The notes under the pieces: model-generated | Seen by the model: the letters and a program-made list of their open reading frames with translations, nothing else | Told to the model about the DNA's origin: nothing | Database searches by the model: none | Translations under genes and position numbers: made by a program | Shown: positions 9,420 through 17,808 of the stretch, piece by piece | Layout: every line of letters begins with the position of its first letter | How positions within the stretch are numbered: the first letter of the stretch is position 1 | Source of the DNA: Halomonas lysinitropha | Lineage (GTDB): Bacteria; Pseudomonadota; Gammaproteobacteria; Pseudomonadales; Halomonadaceae | Direction: 5' to 3' | Assembly: GCF_902500215.1 (NCBI RefSeq) | Contig: NZ_CABVOU010000021.1 | Coordinates: 62,001 to 126,000 of the forward strand | DNA length: 64,000 nucleotides

Positions 9420-11108
9420 ATGGTGATGAAGAAAATTATCTCCTTTGCACTACTCGCATTAAGCCCAGGGATTGTTGCCGCTCAAGTTGCCGGCGGCGCT
9501 CTACCCAGCGCCGGCGGCCAGCTTCAGCAGATCCCTCCATCGCCGACTGTGGAAAAAACCGCACCGGAAATTAATGTGCAACAGCCACAGGCGCCAGTAA
9601 TGGATGCCAGCAGCAGTGCGAGGATCGAGGTCAATGCACTGAGCCTGAGCGGACAGAGCCTGTATACCGAGGCGGAACTCCTCTCGCTTACCGGCTTCCG
9701 ACCGGGAACACAGCTCTCCCTGAGTGACCTGCAGGCAATGGCCTCACGGATCACCAACTTCTATCACCAGAATGGCTATTTTGTCGCGCAAGCCTACCTG
9801 CCTGCCCAGAGCATCGAAGAAGGCGTAGTGAAGATCGCGGTGGTGGAAGGTCGCTACGGCGATATCACCCTGCGCAACCAGAGCAATCTCTCGGACGAGC
9901 TGGCCACTGGCCTTCTCAGTGACGTCGATACGGGTGAGGTGATCAATCGCGCCCCTCTCGAGAGCCGGCTTCTGCTGCTGTCGGACATCCCCGGGGTCAA
10001 CGTGCAGTCGACCCTGGTGCCGGGCCAGTCGGTGGGAGCGGCTGACCTGATCGTCGATGTCACGCCAGGACAGCGGGTAACAGGCAGTATCGATGCCGAC
10101 AACGCGGGCAACTACTACACCGGCGAGGAGCGACTGGGCGGAACAATTCACATCAACAACCTAGCAGGACGAGGTGATGTGGCCAGCCTGCGCGTGCTAA
10201 GCAGTTTCGACGGCCTCGATTACGCTCGTGGCGCCTACCAGATGCAGTTTGGCAAGGCGACGGCCGGCGTGTCCTACAGCCATCTCGAGTATGAAGTCGG
10301 CAAGGAATTCCGTGATCTGGGTGTCGAAGGCGATGCACAGATTACCAGTGTCTTCGGTCGTTACCCGTTGATCCGCTCACGCCAGACCAATCTCTATGCG
10401 CAGCTAGGCTACGACTACAAGACCTTCGAAGACAGATACGATCTTCTCCCCACGGTCAAAAAGAACGCCAATGTAGTTACAGCGGGTTTCCATGGTGACC
10501 ACCGCGATGAATTGGGCGCGGGCGGCCTCACGGCGGCTTCCGTCACCCTGCATGCCGGCGAAATCGATATCGAGACACCCTCCTTTCGCAACGATGATGC
10601 CATGACGGCGAGGAGCAATGGCTCCTACGAAAAAGTGGACTTGAGTGTCATGCGAGTACAGCAACTCACCGACATTTTCTCCCTCTATGGATCGGTAAGC
10701 GCCCAGTTCGCCTCGGGCAATCTCGATAATTCCGAGAAGATGTCACTCGGCGGAATGAATGGCGTGCGCGCCTACCCCCAGGGTGAAGCCTTCGCCGATG
10801 AAGGTTACCTGGCAACCCTGGAAGCACGGCTCCTGCTGGCAGGCCTTTCCCAGCGTGTGCCAGGCAACGTGCATCTTCTCGGTTTCGTCGATGCCGGTAC
10901 GGTCACTATCCACAAGGATCCCTGGAATGAAATTGAAGACGCTGACAATGACCGGACCCTGAGCGGAGCCGGTGTGGGCGTCAACTGGGTCGATTACAAC
11001 AATTTTTCCGTCAAATCCTACTACGCCCATAAGCTGGGTAATGAAGAAGCCACTGCAGCACCGGATTCGGACGGTCAATTCTGGTTACAGCTGGTCAAGT
11101 ATTTTTGA
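9420..11108 (+). CDS. Two-partner secretion outer-membrane pore, TpsB (ShlB/FhaC/HecB family)
   Basis: This 562-residue protein exports the adjacent TpsA across the outer membrane. A signal peptide (MKKIISFALLALSPGIVAAQ) is followed by a linker, two POTRA domains (about residues 60-205; QAYLPAQSIEEGVVKIAVVEG is characteristic) and a 16-strand barrel. The barrel motif appears as GVRAYPQGEAFADEGY near residue 447, a VRGY variant with Ala for Gly, and FVDAG near 487. The protein ends in an aromatic residue (KYF), as needed for BAM-mediated insertion. AAGG lies 5 bases before ATG. It is followed after 64 bases by tpsA on the same strand. Confidence 0.93.
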   Translation: MVMKKIISFALLALSPGIVAAQVAGGALPSAGGQLQQIPPSPTVEKTAPEINVQQPQAPVMDASSSARIEVNALSLSGQSLYTEAELLSLTGFRPGTQLSLSDLQAMASRITNFYHQNGYFVAQAYLPAQSIEEGVVKIAVVEGRYGDITLRNQSNLSDELATGLLSDVDTGEVINRAPLESRLLLLSDIPGVNVQSTLVPGQSVGAADLIVDVTPGQRVTGSIDADNAGNYYTGEERLGGTIHINNLAGRGDVASLRVLSSFDGLDYARGAYQMQFGKATAGVSYSHLEYEVGKEFRDLGVEGDAQITSVFGRYPLIRSRQTNLYAQLGYDYKTFEDRYDLLPTVKKNANVVTAGFHGDHRDELGAGGLTAASVTLHAGEIDIETPSFRNDDAMTARSNGSYEKVDLSVMRVQQLTDIFSLYGSVSAQFASGNLDNSEKMSLGGMNGVRAYPQGEAFADEGYLATLEARLLLAGLSQRVPGNVHLLGFVDAGTVTIHKDPWNEIEDADNDRTLSGAGVGVNWVDYNNFSVKSYYAHKLGNEEATAAPDSDGQFWLQLVKYF

Positions 11109-11172
11109 TCGTTTTTTCGAAACATTGGCACTCACCCGTTAACCCGACGTGCAACATACTTGGAAAAACATC

Positions 11173-14100
11173 ATGAATAGAATCTACCAATCCATCTGGA
11201 ACCAGAAAATCGGCACCTTTGTCGCGGTTTCCGAATTTGCAAAGCGGGGCGGAAGGAAAGTTGCCAGCAGTAGCGGTAGCATTTCAGCCAGTGGCGTCCG
11301 CTTCACACTGAAGCCGCTGATCGCTTCGATGCTCCTGGCGGTCACTGGCAACGCCTGGGCCTTGCCGGTGGGAGGCGAGGTGTCTGCCGGCAGTGTCAGT
11401 ATCGGTAGCGATGCTACGTCTATGGACATCATCCAAGGCAGTCAGAATGCCGCCATCAACTGGCAGGCGTTTGATATTGCCTCAGGAGAGGCGGTGAACT
11501 TTGCCCAGCCCAACAGCAGCGCAGTCGCGCTTAACCGCGTCCTGGGATCCGACCCCTCCGCCATCATGGGCAGGCTCACTGCAAACGGTCGCGTCTTCCT
11601 GGTCAATCCGAACGGCGTGCTCTTCGGTCAGAACGCCTCGGTCAACGTCGGCGGCCTGGTGGCCTCGACATTGGCAATCAGCGACAGCGACTTCATGGCA
11701 GGTCGCTACGACTTCGCGGGCGCCGGGGACGGCAGCATCGTCAACCAGGGCACGATCAATGCCGACGGTGGCCATGTCGCCCTGCTCGGCGCCAATGTCA
11801 GTAACCAGGGCACCCTTCAGGCCAATCTCGGTACCGTGGCGCTGGCAGCGGGTGACGCCATCACCCTCGACGTGGCGGGTGATGGCCTGCTGAATGTGGC
11901 CGTCAGCGAGGGTGCGCTGGATGCGCTGGTGCAGAACGGCGGAATGATCCAGGCCGATGGTGGCAAGGTCTTGATGACTGCGCAATCGGCAGGTGAGATG
12001 TTCCAGTCCACGGTCAACAACAGCGGAGAGATCCGCGCCCAGAGCATCGAAAACCGCAATGGCACCATCATGCTGACGGGTGACGGGCAGAGCGGCACCC
12101 TGAACCTTGGCGGCAGCCTGGATGTGTCCGGCGCCGATGCCGGTGAAACCGGGGGTAGTGTCACGGCAACCGCCCATCATGTCGGCCTCTATGATGCGGT
12201 GGTTGATGCCTCCGGCGATGCCGGCGGCGGCAGCGTGCTGATCGGTGGCGGATACCAGGGCAACGACCCCGCTTTACAGAACGCTAGCGCAACCTACATG
12301 AGCGCCGATTCCCGCATCAACGCCGATGCCATCACCACGGGTGACGGCGGCACGGCGGTGCTGTGGGCGGACAATTCGACCCGCGCCTATGGCACGATCT
12401 CGGCGCGTGGCGGCGCACAATCCGGTAACGGCGGCCTGATCGAGACCTCCGGTGGCTGGCTGGACGTGGCGGGCATCAGGATCGATACCCGCGCAGCCAA
12501 CGGTACCGTGGGCATGTGGTTGCTCGATCCGGCGGATATCACCATCTCCAGTGCGGCCACCACGGGCGCCACCGAGACCGGCAACGTCTTCGCGCCAAAC
12601 GCCGGGGTCAACGAGGCCAATATCAATGTTGCCGATCTGGTCACTGGCCTGGGAGGCAGCAACATCACCGTCACCACGGAAAACAGCGGCGCCAGTGGCA
12701 CTGGAAACGGCGACATCAGTGTGAATGACGCCATCACCTGGCTGGCGCAGACCACCCTCACCTTTAACGCCGATCGCGACATCAACATCGACGCGGCGAT
12801 TACCGGCACGGATGGCAGCCTGGTAGCCAACGCTGAGCGCGATGTGAACGTCAACGCCGCCATCACCACCACCACCGGCAACCTCACCTTCGACGCGAAA
12901 AACGACGTGACACTGGCAGCGGCGTCAACCATCACGACTGGCAACCTCACTGCGGTCGCCGGTCAGGATGTCAACATCGAATCGCCAATCACGGTGACGA
13001 CCGGCGACGTCACGCTGATTGCCGACAACGACGGTACCGGGCCGGGGGCCACCCTCGGCGGCACCGCAATCATCAACTGTGCTTCTAACTGCATTACTAT
13101 AGGCACGGGCGATCTGAGCATTCGCTTCAACCCTGCCAGTTACGCCACCACTAACGACGAAATCCTCGCGTATGATCTGAAACTGACCGGCGGAGGAATC
13201 CTGGATGCCAAGGCCTGGGTATTCGGGCAGGGCCAGGACAAGGTGTATGACGGCCTGCGCGACGCGACCGTCAGTGGCATGGAACCCGACACCACCGCTA
13301 CGCCACCACCCGTTGCGCTGGGCACGACAAGCAATGCCCTGTTCGACACCAAGGATGTGGGCGTCGAAAAGCCGATCACTTATGAGACCAGCTTTGACGA
13401 CCCTGTGTATGCACTCTTTACTCCCTACGAGACCACGCCTGGCACCTATTTCACCCGGGCGGATATCACGCCGGCACCACTGACCATCACGGCCAATGAC
13501 GGCACCAAGGTCTATGGAGAAACCTTCCCGCTGTCCCGCGATGCGTTTACCTCTGACGGACTGGTGAATGCCGAGACAGTGACCGATGTCACCCTGACCA
13601 GCGCCGGCACGGTCGCCACTGCCAACGTGGATGGCAGCCCCTACGCAATTACTCCAACCGATGCAACGGGCGGCACCTTCGATCCTGACAACTACATCAT
13701 TGCGTATGTCGACGGCGCCTTGATGGTTACCCCGGCACCCCTGTTGATCACCGCCAATGATGACAGCAAGATGTTCGGTGAAACCCTGACACTCTCGCCA
13801 ACGGCCTTCACGTCCGACGGTCTCGTCAATGGTGAGAGCGTCGACAGCGTCGCCCTAAACAGCGATGGCACAGTCGCCACCGCCACTGTTGATGGCAGTC
13901 CTTATGCGATCGAAGCCAGCGATGCCGATGGCGGGACCTTCGTAGCCACCAACTACGACATCACTTATGCCCCTGGAGAATTGGTAGTCAATCCTGTCCC
14001 CGTCGAGCCAGAGCCGACGCCCGAGCCGACCCCTGAGCCGACGCCGGAGCCAACGCCCGAGCCGACGCCTGAGCCAACGCCCGAGCCGACCCCTGAGCCA

Positions 14101-14376
14101 ACGCCCGAGCCAACGCCTGTCGAGCCCGACGTCGCTACTCCTGAAGAACCTACCTTGCCAGAGGAGGCTCTCAGGCCCGACATCCCCTCGGTGGATGAAA
14201 ATGGCGGCTCGCCCGAGAACAATAACGAAGGGCTGGAGCTGACCTTCGCGACAGCCGCCATCGCTATTCCGACATCGCAGCTGGAGCGGGTAGGGCCGCA
14301 GCCGGAAAGCGATCGCGTGACGTCGCGCGATGCCTATGTGGCGCCAGTTTATGAGCCCAAGCAGGACCGCTTCTGA
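11173..14376 (+). CDS. Two-partner secretion exoprotein, TpsA (filamentous haemagglutinin-like)
   Basis: The start at 11173 gives MNRIYQSIWNQKIGTFVAVS, a classic extended signal peptide region, then a hydrophobic core with probable cleavage near GNAWA/LPVGG. The TPS domain follows (about residues 55-310), with the diagnostic VNPNG (VFLVNPNGVLFGQNASVNVGG). Next are beta-helix-like repeats, a YDG domain (about 682-766), two MBG repeats (about 766-941), nine EPTP units and a short tail ending EPKQDRF. At 1,067 residues it is small for the family. No toxin domain, VENN-type motif or CdiA-like region is seen, so an adhesin or surface-matrix protein is more likely than a contact-dependent toxin. 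Confidence 0.92.
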   Translation: MNRIYQSIWNQKIGTFVAVSEFAKRGGRKVASSSGSISASGVRFTLKPLIASMLLAVTGNAWALPVGGEVSAGSVSIGSDATSMDIIQGSQNAAINWQAFDIASGEAVNFAQPNSSAVALNRVLGSDPSAIMGRLTANGRVFLVNPNGVLFGQNASVNVGGLVASTLAISDSDFMAGRYDFAGAGDGSIVNQGTINADGGHVALLGANVSNQGTLQANLGTVALAAGDAITLDVAGDGLLNVAVSEGALDALVQNGGMIQADGGKVLMTAQSAGEMFQSTVNNSGEIRAQSIENRNGTIMLTGDGQSGTLNLGGSLDVSGADAGETGGSVTATAHHVGLYDAVVDASGDAGGGSVLIGGGYQGNDPALQNASATYMSADSRINADAITTGDGGTAVLWADNSTRAYGTISARGGAQSGNGGLIETSGGWLDVAGIRIDTRAANGTVGMWLLDPADITISSAATTGATETGNVFAPNAGVNEANINVADLVTGLGGSNITVTTENSGASGTGNGDISVNDAITWLAQTTLTFNADRDINIDAAITGTDGSLVANAERDVNVNAAITTTTGNLTFDAKNDVTLAAASTITTGNLTAVAGQDVNIESPITVTTGDVTLIADNDGTGPGATLGGTAIINCASNCITIGTGDLSIRFNPASYATTNDEILAYDLKLTGGGILDAKAWVFGQGQDKVYDGLRDATVSGMEPDTTATPPPVALGTTSNALFDTKDVGVEKPITYETSFDDPVYALFTPYETTPGTYFTRADITPAPLTITANDGTKVYGETFPLSRDAFTSDGLVNAETVTDVTLTSAGTVATANVDGSPYAITPTDATGGTFDPDNYIIAYVDGALMVTPAPLLITANDDSKMFGETLTLSPTAFTSDGLVNGESVDSVALNSDGTVATATVDGSPYAIEASDADGGTFVATNYDITYAPGELVVNPVPVEPEPTPEPTPEPTPEPTPEPTPEPTPEPTPEPTPEPTPVEPDVATPEEPTLPEEALRPDIPSVDENGGSPENNNEGLELTFATAAIAIPTSQLERVGPQPESDRVTSRDAYVAPVYEPKQDRF
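14011..14118 (+). repeat. Nine-copy 12-bp tandem repeat encoding EPTP
   Basis: Nine in-frame units of the form GAG-CCR-ACS-CCN encode (EPTP)9. Third positions vary, so the units are not identical. The tract is a stiff Pro/Glu spacer between the MBG repeats and the C-terminus. Its length can change by whole units without breaking the frame. Confidence 0.9.
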
Positions 14377-14399
14377 TCTTGAGACATGAGTGGGGCAAG

Positions 14400-14432
14400 C
14401 TGCTACCAACGCTATCATAGTGCTGGTAGCAG
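14400..14432 (+). terminator. Stem-loop after tpsA, possible weak terminator
   Basis: CTGCTACCA (14400-14408) pairs with TGGTAGCAG (14424-14432), with further partial pairing inside. It is followed by TTCTGCATG, not a T-run, so it may reduce rather than stop transcription into the transpeptidase gene 40 bases on. Confidence 0.45.
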
Positions 14433-14472
14433 TTCTGCATGATGTAAACGCAGGATAATCTCCTTTGGAGCC

Positions 14473-15138
14473 ATGCCCTTGATTACCAGGAAAACACTCC
14501 GTCTGTGGTGGTTGATGCTTGCCTTTGTCGTACCGCAAGTTGCACAGGCAAATTCCTACGACCAGTTGGATTCAACACCACGATTCACCATCGATCACAC
14601 ATCGGAGCAGGTGAGGGGAACCATTAACTGGATCATCGACTCGGGGGACAATCTTGGCATGCCCTTCATGATTATCGACAAGCAGGAGGCGAGGGTTTTC
14701 ATGTTCGATGTGCAGGGTGAACTCCGCGGGGAGGCCTCCGCCTTGCTGGGCATGGCGGTGGGTGACGATTCCGTTCCGGGCATTGGCGAGCGAGCCCTGG
14801 CGAGTATTCCGCCGGACGAGCGCACGACGCCCGCGGGCCGCTTCGTGTCCTCACTAGGGCGCAACCTCAAGGGCGGCGAGATACTCTGGTTAGATTATGA
14901 AGACGCCCTTTCCCTCCATCCGGTTGTCGCCGGCACCCCCAGTGAGCGCCGGGAGGAGCGACTGGCGTCACCCCATGTACAGGACAAGCGGATTTCCTAT
15001 GGCTGCATCAATGTGCCGAAAACCTTCTATACCACCCTGGTAAGCCCCGCCTTCAAACACTCCAATGGCGTCGTCTATGTGCTGCCCGAAACCCGCTCGA
15101 ATCATGCCGTCTTTACCTCCTATTATGAGGTTAAGTGA
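14473..15138 (+). CDS. Secreted L,D-transpeptidase (YkuD-fold) family protein
   Basis: The 221-residue product has a signal peptide (MPLITRKTLRLWWLMLAFVV then PQVAQA). A YkuD-like catalytic signature is present: RISYGCINVP, with the nucleophilic Cys178, and an upstream His in ALSLHPV. Family enzymes crosslink peptidoglycan through meso-DAP or attach proteins to it in the periplasm. The canonical S/T-H-G-C has Tyr in place of His here (S-Y-G-C), a known variation in this subgroup as far as I recall. GGAG is only 2 bases before ATG, so the true start may be slightly different. It sits between tpsA and a glycosyltransferase on the same strand, suggesting a joint role. Confidence 0.78.
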   Translation: MPLITRKTLRLWWLMLAFVVPQVAQANSYDQLDSTPRFTIDHTSEQVRGTINWIIDSGDNLGMPFMIIDKQEARVFMFDVQGELRGEASALLGMAVGDDSVPGIGERALASIPPDERTTPAGRFVSSLGRNLKGGEILWLDYEDALSLHPVVAGTPSERREERLASPHVQDKRISYGCINVPKTFYTTLVSPAFKHSNGVVYVLPETRSNHAVFTSYYEVK

Positions 15139-15238
15139 TACGGCTATGGGACATGCCACTAGCCCAATCGCGTTTCCAACAATCCTGAGGCAGCAAGACA
15201 AGATCTTTTTAACTTCAAACACTACAAGAGGCTGCATC

Positions 15239-16243
15239 ATGGACTTGGAAAACAGAAAGTCAATATTCGTGAGCATTGCTGCCTTCTGTGATCAAAACCT
15301 TATGCTCACATTGAGAAGTCTGTTCGAAAGATCGAGTGGTAAAATTGATATTCACGTAGGCGTTTTCGACCAGGCTTTTGATAATATAACGCCTCAACTT
15401 GAAGAGTTTCACTGGCAGGATAACATCCGTTATTTGTATATAAATCCTATCGAATCAAAAGGCGTTTGCTGGGCAAGAAACATGATTGGCGGTCTTTACG
15501 ATGGGGAAGACTTTTATCTACAGATTGACTCACACACGCTATTCAAGCCAGATTGGGACACCTTTCTTATTGAAAATTTGATAAACCTGAAAAATCATAG
15601 CTCCCTTCCTGTCATCAGCACATACCCTCCTCCTTTTGAATTTGACCAACACGGAAATCCTGTTGAGAAATATACGCCTTCAGAGTCCATCTATTCATTG
15701 AGAGCGAGGGAAGAGGGCTTTGCCAGGCAGGATTCCCATGAACTCAAGTTCATGGTTGCTCATGAAAAAGGCGGTGATTACTCAGCCGGACATCATGTCG
15801 CAGGCGGGTTCATCTTTACTCTTGGTCATTTCCTGGAGGTTATCCCCTATGATCCCAGCTTCTATTTCCATGGGGAAGAGCAAGGAATAGCATTGCGAGC
15901 GTACACAAGGGGGTGGGATATCTTTCATCCCCGTCATGACCAGATACCCCTCTTGCATCTCTACAAGCAGAAGGGGGTCGAGAATTCTTCCCACCATTGG
16001 AGGAAAGACATCGAGGAAAAAAGAAAAATAAAGTGGCTGGAAAGAAAAGCAACGTCTGAACTGCGACTGTCAGACTTGATCAATAACAATATACTCAGTA
16101 CAGGCTTTGGACTGGGAAGCGTCAGAACGCTTGATGAATTCGCTCACTTCAGCGGAATCGATTACCTTAGCAAAACGATCCACCCTTCCAATGCAAGAAT
16201 CATCACGCTGAGCCCGGCACCCCCGGGGTCGATTTCCTCGTAA
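15239..16243 (+). CDS. Glycosyltransferase, GlcNAc-transferase-like (PF11397-type)
   Basis: The start at 15239 has AGAGG 8 bases upstream and gives 334 residues (MDLENRKSIFVSIAAFCDQN). A GT-A-like fold is suggested by the start (VSIAAFCD), the DSH triad in YLQIDSHTLFKPDWD (a DxD-like metal site), and the later FYFHGEEQGIALRAYTRGWD and LLHLYK segments, which recall the Skp1 GlcNAc-transferase-related family. There is no signal peptide or membrane segment, so it is cytoplasmic. Codon use is much richer in A/T than neighbouring genes, a sign of transfer. The last residues (LSPAPPGSISS) look unlike the rest and may reflect a junction. The acceptor is unknown; TpsA is the obvious candidate by position. 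Confidence 0.7.
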   Translation: MDLENRKSIFVSIAAFCDQNLMLTLRSLFERSSGKIDIHVGVFDQAFDNITPQLEEFHWQDNIRYLYINPIESKGVCWARNMIGGLYDGEDFYLQIDSHTLFKPDWDTFLIENLINLKNHSSLPVISTYPPPFEFDQHGNPVEKYTPSESIYSLRAREEGFARQDSHELKFMVAHEKGGDYSAGHHVAGGFIFTLGHFLEVIPYDPSFYFHGEEQGIALRAYTRGWDIFHPRHDQIPLLHLYKQKGVENSSHHWRKDIEEKRKIKWLERKATSELRLSDLINNNILSTGFGLGSVRTLDEFAHFSGIDYLSKTIHPSNARIITLSPAPPGSISS

Positions 16244-16308
16244 ATCATGAGATGGAACCCTCCCCACCCTAGCCGGCGTCTTGCCGCCGGTCAGGATCCC
16301 GGCCGCCA

Positions 16309-16460
16309 TCATTCGCCGAAGTCCTCATACAGCCAGCCGCGCAGGGCGTCCAGGCCGTGGGGAGCGGGGCCCGGCTCGGGCAGCATGCCGGGCACGAAGC
16401 CGCGGGCCAGGAAGGACTCGAGCAGCGTCTCATCAGCGCTGATCACCCGAGTTCGACACT
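16309..16460 (-). pseudogene. C-terminal remnant of an unrecognised protein
   Basis: Read leftward, the frame ends DETLLESFLARGFVPGMLPE then PGPAPHGLDALRGWLYEDFGE and a stop at 16309-16311. It has the high-GC codon pattern of native genes. Upstream of about 16460 the frame runs into unrelated AT-rich sequence without a start. It looks like the tail of a native gene truncated by a mobile-element event. I cannot name the family. Confidence 0.5.
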
Positions 16461-16595
16461 TCCAGCTCGATTTTGGCCTGAAATCGGCATCTGTAGTCTA
16501 GGAATTCAGTAACTTAGCGAATACTCGCCAATTTCTTTGTATTGACACGTTTTGCTTGCGATTTCCTGCCAATCATAGATTTTCCGGTCTATGGT
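16461..16595. other. AT-rich scar sequence, no gene seen
   Basis: This stretch lies between the truncated gene tail and the IS3-like remnant. It is AT-rich, holds no open frame of note, and includes an isolated TTGACA at about 16542 without a convincing -10. It is probably the residue of an inserted element. Confidence 0.4.
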
Positions 16596-16767
16596 GTGGT
16601 GTGAAGTGGACCCCATCCTTCGGACCACCTGACAGGTCATCTAAGCTCTGATCGGTTGATCATAGGCGTCAGGCCGCCTGGATCAGTGGTTGATTGAAGT
16701 ACTCCTCATCGGGAGTCGCATCGTCCAGTCCTGGAACAGGCAACATATCGAGGGTGGATACCGCCAT
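16596..16767 (-). pseudogene. IS3-like transposase C-terminal tail fused to a truncated gene start
   Basis: The frame from the ATG at 16767 starts MAVSTLDMLPVPG and ends ATPDEEYFNQPLIQAA with a stop at 16669. The TPDEEYF...QAA ending resembles the tails of IS3/IS150-type OrfB transposases. Downstream, near 16600, TGAAGTGGACCCC resembles an IS3-family terminal repeat. The first nine residues instead match the start of the small membrane protein at 8522-8764. The piece is best read as an IS end joined to a truncated copy of that gene's 5' region. Confidence 0.45.
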
Positions 16768-16890
16768 ACAGGCTACCGAAGAGGGGTGAGTGACAGCCCT
16801 GCCCGCCGGCAGTAGGCTTGGTGAAACGAATCCGCCCAGTGTCACCGCTGCCGCGCTAGCCGCCGACCTCTCGGGAGTCACCGCCACGAC

Positions 16891-17691
16891 ATGGATGCCA
16901 TCGCCCTGGGGCCTGTCCTTATCGCGCTACCCCGCCTCTACGCCTTTTTCGCCGCCCTCTTCCTGCTGGCTGCCAGCGCTTTCCTGCTGGGCCTGCCGCG
17001 GGGCCGCCATGCTCGCTGGTTCAACGGCCTGCTGCTGGCCTGGCTGATCGGTGCTCGCGTGGGCCATGGACTGATGAACCTGGGTGCCTATGCCGAAGCG
17101 CCGCTGGACATCCTCAAGCTCTGGCAGCCTGGCTATCACGGCCTCTGGGGCCTGCTGGCCGCCTTGGGCTGGACCGCCTGGTCGCTGCGCGATCGGCTGG
17201 GGGCAATGCTGGGCGGCATGGGCCTGGCACTGGGTGCCTCGCTGCTCTGGCTGACACTGGTCACCCTGGCGCCGCTCGGCGGCGGCATGGCACTACGCGA
17301 GTTGCCCGACCTCGCCCTGGAGAACCTCGAGGGCGAGGAGGTGAACCTGGACTCGCTGTCCGACGAGCGAGTGGTGGTCAATCTCTGGGCCACCTGGTGC
17401 CCGCCCTGTCTTCGCGAAATGCCGCTGCTGGCCGAGGCCGACGCCCGCGAGGGGGTTACCGTGGTGATCGTCAACCAGGGCGAGGAGTTGCTGCAGGTGG
17501 TGCGCTATCTCGACGAACAGGGCCTCGATTTTGACCATGCCCTGCTCGACCCGCGCCAGCGGCTGATGGTGCTGGCCGAGTCCCCGGGCCTGCCCACCAC
17601 CCTGCTGTTCGACGGCGAGGGGCGCGCCCTGGATCAACATGTGGGGGAACTCACCCGCGCCCAGCTGTCTACCTGGCTGGAAGAGCGCTGA
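16891..17691 (+). CDS. Membrane-anchored TlpA-type thioredoxin fused to an Lgt-like membrane domain
   Basis: The 266-residue protein has four to five hydrophobic segments in residues 1-130. They include the stretch IGARVGHGLMNLGAY...ILKLWQPGYHGLWGLLAAL, which resembles the conserved core of prolipoprotein diacylglyceryl transferase. A periplasmic thioredoxin domain follows, with WATWCPPCLREMP (active-site Cys170 and Cys173) and the cis-proline region SPGLPTTLLFD. It is probably a periplasmic thiol-disulfide reductase; the Lgt-like part is too short to be a complete transferase. The Shine-Dalgarno is weak. It lies 117 bases upstream of rapA on the same strand. Confidence 0.82.
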   Translation: MDAIALGPVLIALPRLYAFFAALFLLAASAFLLGLPRGRHARWFNGLLLAWLIGARVGHGLMNLGAYAEAPLDILKLWQPGYHGLWGLLAALGWTAWSLRDRLGAMLGGMGLALGASLLWLTLVTLAPLGGGMALRELPDLALENLEGEEVNLDSLSDERVVVNLWATWCPPCLREMPLLAEADAREGVTVVIVNQGEELLQVVRYLDEQGLDFDHALLDPRQRLMVLAESPGLPTTLLFDGEGRALDQHVGELTRAQLSTWLEER

Positions 17692-17808
17692 TCGGCACGA
17701 GTGCTTAAGCCGCGCCGGGCTTTGCTGTAAGATACCGCGCCCTGCTGCTGCCGGGCTCAGCGTGGTCAGCGGCACCGACGAAACGATCTCAAGCATCCCC
17801 GAGGCACC

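Noticed and set aside
14011..14118. Tandem repeats considered as a CRISPR array
   Set aside because: They are contiguous 12-base coding units without spacers, in frame within tpsA.
16542..16570. TTGACA as a -35 element in the scar region
   Set aside because: No -10 hexamer lies 15-19 bases downstream.
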